This document shows positions 4,008 through 6,281 of a stretch of DNA of 6,281 nucleotides, one piece after another. The translations under genes and the position numbers were made by a program. The notes under the pieces were generated by a model. It was not told the DNA's origin and did not search any database. It saw only the letters and a program-made list of their open reading frames with translations. Each line of letters opens with the position of its first letter. Within the stretch, counting starts at the first letter, position 1. The stretch comes from CAYSLZ01 sp964468355 (GTDB lineage: Bacteria; Patescibacteriota; Microgenomatia; UBA12405; JAHJSD01): assembly GCA_964468355.1 (NCBI GenBank), contig CAYXSV010000016.1, positions 1 to 6,281 of the forward strand, written 5' to 3'.

Positions 4008-5191
4008 TTTTTTTTTAATTCATTTTGAATATTTGAAGATTGAACATTTGAAGTTTTTTGACTGAAAGTCAAAGCTGCGTAGCCGACAACTCGGCCTTTT
4101 TCTCCGACAATATCTCCGGAGTTGGCGTATTTTATTAATTTCCAACCACCAATACCAGAGCGCGAACTGAAGTTCTCTACTTCGTTTGGGGTAGTCGGGT
4201 TCGCTACTTCGTTTGGGGTAGTCGGGTTTGCTACTTCGTTTGGGGTAGTCGGGTTTGCTACTTCGTTTGGGGTAGTCGGGTTCGCTATTTCGCTTGTATT
4301 AGCGGACTTTAGTCCGCGTTCTGCTAATTTCTGAGCGACTATCATTCCGGTTTTTACCGCCTTTTCAGCGCAAACACAGGTATCTAAGTTAGGATAACCT
4401 TCGGACATTTGTTCGGCAACTTTTTGTTCAAATTTTTCAGGATTGCCGTTGAGAATTGAGTTAATAGTTCTTTCGTCAACCGAGTTGGCAATGTCATAGC
4501 TCGGATAATGGGATAAGTCAGTGCTGATTAAGATAAGCGTGTTGGGTGTTAATAATTGGTTGATAGTGGAGGCAAGTTTGTTGACGTCTTCGTCGGTAGC
4601 TTGTCCAAATAAAATCGGCACGATTTTGAAATCATCAAGAACAGTTTGTAAAAAGGGCAGTTGAACTTCCAAAGAATGTTCTTGAGCATGAGCCGATGAA
4701 TTGAAGTTAAAGTTATCGTCAGCATCAACAATTTCCTGAGCGGCGGCGACATCAATATTAACTTTGCCTAACGGGGTTTGCCAAACAGTGTTTTCGTCAA
4801 CTACGGCCCCTTGAAAGAATGATTGATGAGAAGAACCGATAAGAATAACTTTATCGTATTGTTTATTTTCAATCTGCTTAAATCCGTCGGCGGCAACCGA
4901 GCCGGAATATTCGTATCCGGCGTGAGGGACAATTAACAATTTAACCATTTGGTCATCGTCCATTTGGTCATTTGAAGAAGATAAAAAACCGTTTATTTTA
5001 TTTTCCAGTGTTGTCGGATCGGCGGGGTAAAAGGTTCCGCTTACAGATGGTTGGCGTACGTTTTCTTCTCTTTGTTCAGTCATTGTTTCATCTAATTTTA
5101 CATCTTTTTTAGATAATTTAAAATTTACAAAAATAATCGCGGTGATAATTAACAAACTGGCAAGGGCAATAACAAGAATTTTTTTCATCAT
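3989..5191 (-). CDS. amrB: MEMO-family protein, AmmeMemoRadiSam protein B, with N-terminal membrane segment
   Basis: This is a 400-residue MEMO (dioxygenase-like fold) protein. Motifs are RQPSVSGTFYP (46-56), VPHAGYEYSG (88-97, H90), LIGSSHQSF (117-125, H122), EHSLEVQLPFL (171-181), STDLSHY (223-229) and TCVCAEKAVKTG (271-282). By eye, H90, H122 and C274 correspond to the His/His/Cys metal site of human MEMO1. The N-terminus (residues 5-24) is hydrophobic with no lipobox, so it is a membrane anchor or signal, unusual for this family. Lysines lie on both sides, leaving topology unclear. Residues about 298-345 hold a repeat-derived insertion, after which the family end resumes (GWKLIKYANSGDIVG...YAALTFS). 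The frame ends five codons past a nine-A run. The AMMECR1 domain follows in the -1 frame. ATG 5191 and ATG 5188 are alternative starts, and no Shine-Dalgarno is visible. No amrS radical SAM gene is nearby. Confidence 0.9.
   Translation of the reverse strand: MMKKILVIALASLLIITAIIFVNFKLSKKDVKLDETMTEQREENVRQPSVSGTFYPADPTTLENKINGFLSSSNDQMDDDQMVKLLIVPHAGYEYSGSVAADGFKQIENKQYDKVILIGSSHQSFFQGAVVDENTVWQTPLGKVNIDVAAAQEIVDADDNFNFNSSAHAQEHSLEVQLPFLQTVLDDFKIVPILFGQATDEDVNKLASTINQLLTPNTLILISTDLSHYPSYDIANSVDERTINSILNGNPEKFEQKVAEQMSEGYPNLDTCVCAEKAVKTGMIVAQKLAERGLKSANTSEIANPTTPNEVANPTTPNEVANPTTPNEVANPTTPNEVENFSSRSGIGGWKLIKYANSGDIVGEKGRVVGYAALTFSQKTSNVQSSNIQNELKKKIKTNY
4007..4016 (-). other. Candidate slippage / -1 frameshift site joining amrB to amrA
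   Basis: On the minus strand this is nine A followed by G. In the amrB frame it reads TTA AAA AAA AAG ATA, so positions 4013-4007 form A AAA AAG, the heptamer of the E. coli dnaX -1 frameshift. After a -1 slip the next codon is GAT (4007-4005), the first of the AMMECR1 frame. A transcript with ten A would do the same. I see no clear downstream stem-loop and no upstream Shine-Dalgarno-like stimulator. That favours polymerase slippage or a one-base sequence error over a classic translational signal. Confidence 0.55.
4022..4060 (-). repeat. A/T-rich TTCAAAT-type repeat in the MEMO-AMMECR1 linker
   Basis: On the - strand, related copies of TTCAAATGTTC / TTCAAATATTC follow one another. They encode the linker KTSNVQSSNIQN between the last MEMO strand (YAALTFS) and the KKK of the slip site. 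The same style of short A/T repeat occurs inside the TatD-family gene. The linker looks repeat-derived rather than conserved. Confidence 0.5.
4177..4284 (-). repeat. Fourfold 27-bp tandem repeat inside amrB
   Basis: Four contiguous 27-bp units lie at 4177-4203, 4204-4230, 4231-4257 and 4258-4284, nearly identical (a C/T change near the end of units 2 and 3), plus a partial fifth start at 4285-4292. Because 27 is a multiple of three, each adds nine residues (NEVANPTTP on the - strand) without breaking the frame. The repeat sits in a loop between the helix AQKLAERG and the strand GWKLIKY. Copy number is likely to vary between strains. Confidence 0.95.
4302..4317. repeat. GCGGACT/AGTCCGC palindrome inside amrB
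   Basis: GCGGACT, TT, AGTCCGC is a perfect 7-bp inverted repeat. It encodes RGLKSA on the minus strand, immediately before the tandem-repeat insertion. Elements with this core are, from general knowledge, common dispersed repeats in varied bacteria, so this looks like an embedded copy that kept the frame. Confidence 0.6.
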
Positions 5192-5192
5192 C

Positions 5193-5198
5193 TATAAT
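5193..5198 (+). promoter_or_regulatory. Perfect TATAAT -10 box just before ATG 5207, in a 15-bp divergent gap
   Basis: TATAAT ends 8 bp before ATG 5207. ATAACA (5169-5174, 4 of 6 matches to TTGACA) lies 18 bp upstream, inside the first codons of amrB. Transcription would begin around A5205-A5207, giving a leaderless or almost leaderless mRNA, which fits the lack of a Shine-Dalgarno. On the - strand GATAAT (5202-5197) stands just before the amrB ATG 5191, so both divergent genes may use overlapping -10 elements. Confidence 0.55.
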
Positions 5199-5206
5199 TA
5201 TCTTAC

Positions 5207-6281
5207 ATGATTTTTTATTTTTTTTCATTGGGCTTTTTCTCTTTGTTGAACCAAATAGTTTTACTTCGTGAGGTTTCCACTTGGCTGGGCGGCAATGAAT
5301 TGTTTTATGCTTTGGGACTCGGTTTTTGGCTTTTATTTGCTGGTTTAGGGAGTTTATTATTCAGACACCTCGAAGGTGTTTTCAAAAAATTTTTTGGACA
5401 GTGTTTGTTAATTATTTATCCCTTTTTAAGCCCGATTATATTAGTTGCTTTTCGATATATACTCAGCCGGGTTTTGCCGACTGGTCAAGTTCCCGGGATT
5501 GGATCGTCTATTTTAATAATTATTTTAACTTTGTTTTTGCCGGCTTTTTTATCTGGGAGCTTGTTTTATTTGGGCGTAAAAAGATGGGGTCAATCAACCC
5601 GGGGTTATTTATGGGAAACAGCCGGCTTTTTTATTGCCGGATTAGCTTTTACTTTTCTGCTTAGTAGAACCAATTTCCCTTTACCCAAAAAAGTAAATTA
5701 TCAAACTTTAGGGTGGCGGTATTCGGGACTGGAAAAAATTGTTTATTCAAAAGGAAGTCAGCTGATTGTTACCAACCGGAACAACCAAAAAACAATCTTT
5801 TCTGCCGGCCGGCCGATTTTTAACAGCCAACCGGTTGATTTTGATCACCAAGCTGGACAATTAATGTCAAGTTTTGTTTACGACTCGCCTCGATTCGGCG
5901 AAGCGGGCTCGCCTCGCGTCGAAGCGGGTCACGAACAAAATTTAACAGGTTTAGTTTCGGGTAATTTACATTTAGCAAATTTTATCGCTGATGAAAATGT
6001 TTTTTCCGGTATTTTATATTTATTTTCTGATTCAAAAATGTACAATCTTCAAGAGGAGTATCTTAATCAAAATCTAAATTTGGAATTTGGCGATAACCGG
6101 CTTTTTTTTGAAAAAAATAAAAACCGTTTTGATTTAATTCTTCTAGACCCGGGCCAGCCGAGTAATTTATTTAACAATCGTTATTACACAATTGATTTTT
6201 TTAAGGATGGGAAAGCGGGATTAACTGAAAAGGGGATTTTCGGCTTAGTTTTTGATTTGCCGATTGATTACCAGAGTGAAG
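5207..6281 (+). CDS. Membrane protein with spermidine-synthase-like C-terminal domain (3' partial)
   Basis: The frame is open from ATG 5207 through the window end (358 complete codons). The N-terminus, SLLNQIVLLREVSTWLGGNELFYALGLGFWLLFAGLGSLL, matches the first two helices of the polytopic spermidine synthase-like / fused-MFS family, which usually reads (L)xYQIVxLRELxxxFGGNEL. About four hydrophobic segments fall within the first 160 residues. The later part resembles a spermidine synthase Rossmann domain: LEKIVYSKGSQLIVT, then FDLILLDPGQPSNL..NRYYTIDFFKDGKAGL, then GIFGLVFDLP. The usual glycine-rich SAM loop is replaced by TGLVSGNLHLANF, and the catalytic Asp region is altered, so aminopropyl transfer is doubtful. 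A GC-rich repeat insertion lies at 5884-5928. ATG 5207 is preferred because it precedes the first conserved helix. The real function is unknown, and the C-terminus lies beyond the window. Confidence 0.8.
   Translation, partial: MIFYFFSLGFFSLLNQIVLLREVSTWLGGNELFYALGLGFWLLFAGLGSLLFRHLEGVFKKFFGQCLLIIYPFLSPIILVAFRYILSRVLPTGQVPGIGSSILIIILTLFLPAFLSGSLFYLGVKRWGQSTRGYLWETAGFFIAGLAFTFLLSRTNFPLPKKVNYQTLGWRYSGLEKIVYSKGSQLIVTNRNNQKTIFSAGRPIFNSQPVDFDHQAGQLMSSFVYDSPRFGEAGSPRVEAGHEQNLTGLVSGNLHLANFIADENVFSGILYLFSDSKMYNLQEEYLNQNLNLEFGDNRLFFEKNKNRFDLILLDPGQPSNLFNNRYYTIDFFKDGKAGLTEKGIFGLVFDLPIDYQSE
5884..5928 (+). repeat. GC-rich two-copy repeat inside the spermidine-synthase-like gene
   Basis: Two direct copies share CTCGCCTCG at the start and GAAGCGGG at the end: 5884-5907 (24 bp, middle ATTCGGC) and 5908-5928 (21 bp, middle CGTC). 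Both lengths are multiples of three, so the frame is kept, coding SPRFGEAGSPRVEAG. The block is much richer in G+C than its surroundings and falls in a loop before the Rossmann-like core. Confidence 0.7.

Noticed and set aside
4177..4284. CRISPR-like array
   Set aside because: The 27-bp units are contiguous with no spacers, and they are translated in frame inside amrB.
4122..4334. Forward reading frame coding repeated FGVVGFATS
   Set aside because: It is the antisense of the amrB tandem repeat. It has no ribosome binding site and no protein family.
5326..5664. Forward frame of 112 codons
   Set aside because: It lies in another frame of the spermidine-synthase-like gene, which is open without a stop from 5207 to the window end and shows family motifs.

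Overview
The window reads as AT-rich bacterial DNA with very tight gene packing. Most of the proteins are small or mid-sized and many short repeats sit between and inside genes. No rRNA, tRNA or taxonomic marker is present. A CBS plus S30AE-like protein, a small RNHCP zinc-ribbon protein, genes that look leaderless, an S41 peptidase of unusual architecture and repeat-riddled coding sequences together suggest a streamlined uncultured lineage, for example a Patescibacteria/CPR (Microgenomates-like) genome. That placement is inference.

Layout. At 1-566 (+) lies the 3' part of a gene for a CBS-domain protein with a C-terminal ribosome-hibernation-like (S30AE/HPF) domain. A dispersed inverted repeat (579-654) follows, then a TatD-family metal-dependent hydrolase (670-1500, +) that carries two repeat-derived in-frame insertions. 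A perfect 16-bp palindrome (1501-1516) separates it from the convergent S41 peptidase gene (1529-2893, -). That peptidase is membrane-anchored and has a degenerate DnaJ-like segment where a PDZ domain would normally sit. A divergent 72-codon orphan gene (2931-3149, +) starts 37 bp away, and a single palindrome supplies the Shine-Dalgarno sequences of both genes. An RNHCP-family gene (3175-3504, +) comes next and overlaps, tail to tail, the end of the AMMECR1 reading frame.

The most interesting region is 3477-5191 (-). A MEMO-family gene (amrB) runs into a run of nine A residues. Directly after it the AMMECR1-family domain (amrA) continues in the -1 frame, without an ATG, GTG or TTG start of its own. 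The slip site contains A AAA AAG in the upstream frame, the same heptamer as in E. coli dnaX. A -1 shift, or one extra A in the transcript, would give a single 571-residue MEMO-AMMECR1 protein. A real slippage signal, a true frameshift mutation and a one-base homopolymer error are all possible. The MEMO part also holds an N-terminal membrane segment, a fourfold 27-bp repeat and a dispersed palindrome.

From 5207 to the window end (+) an uninterrupted reading frame encodes a membrane protein with a spermidine-synthase-like C-terminal domain. It diverges from amrB with only 15 bp between the start codons, and it has a perfect TATAAT placed so close that its mRNA would be nearly leaderless. No radical SAM partner (amrS) of the AmmeMemoRadiSam set is present. 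No mobile-element gene, CRISPR array or defence cassette is present.
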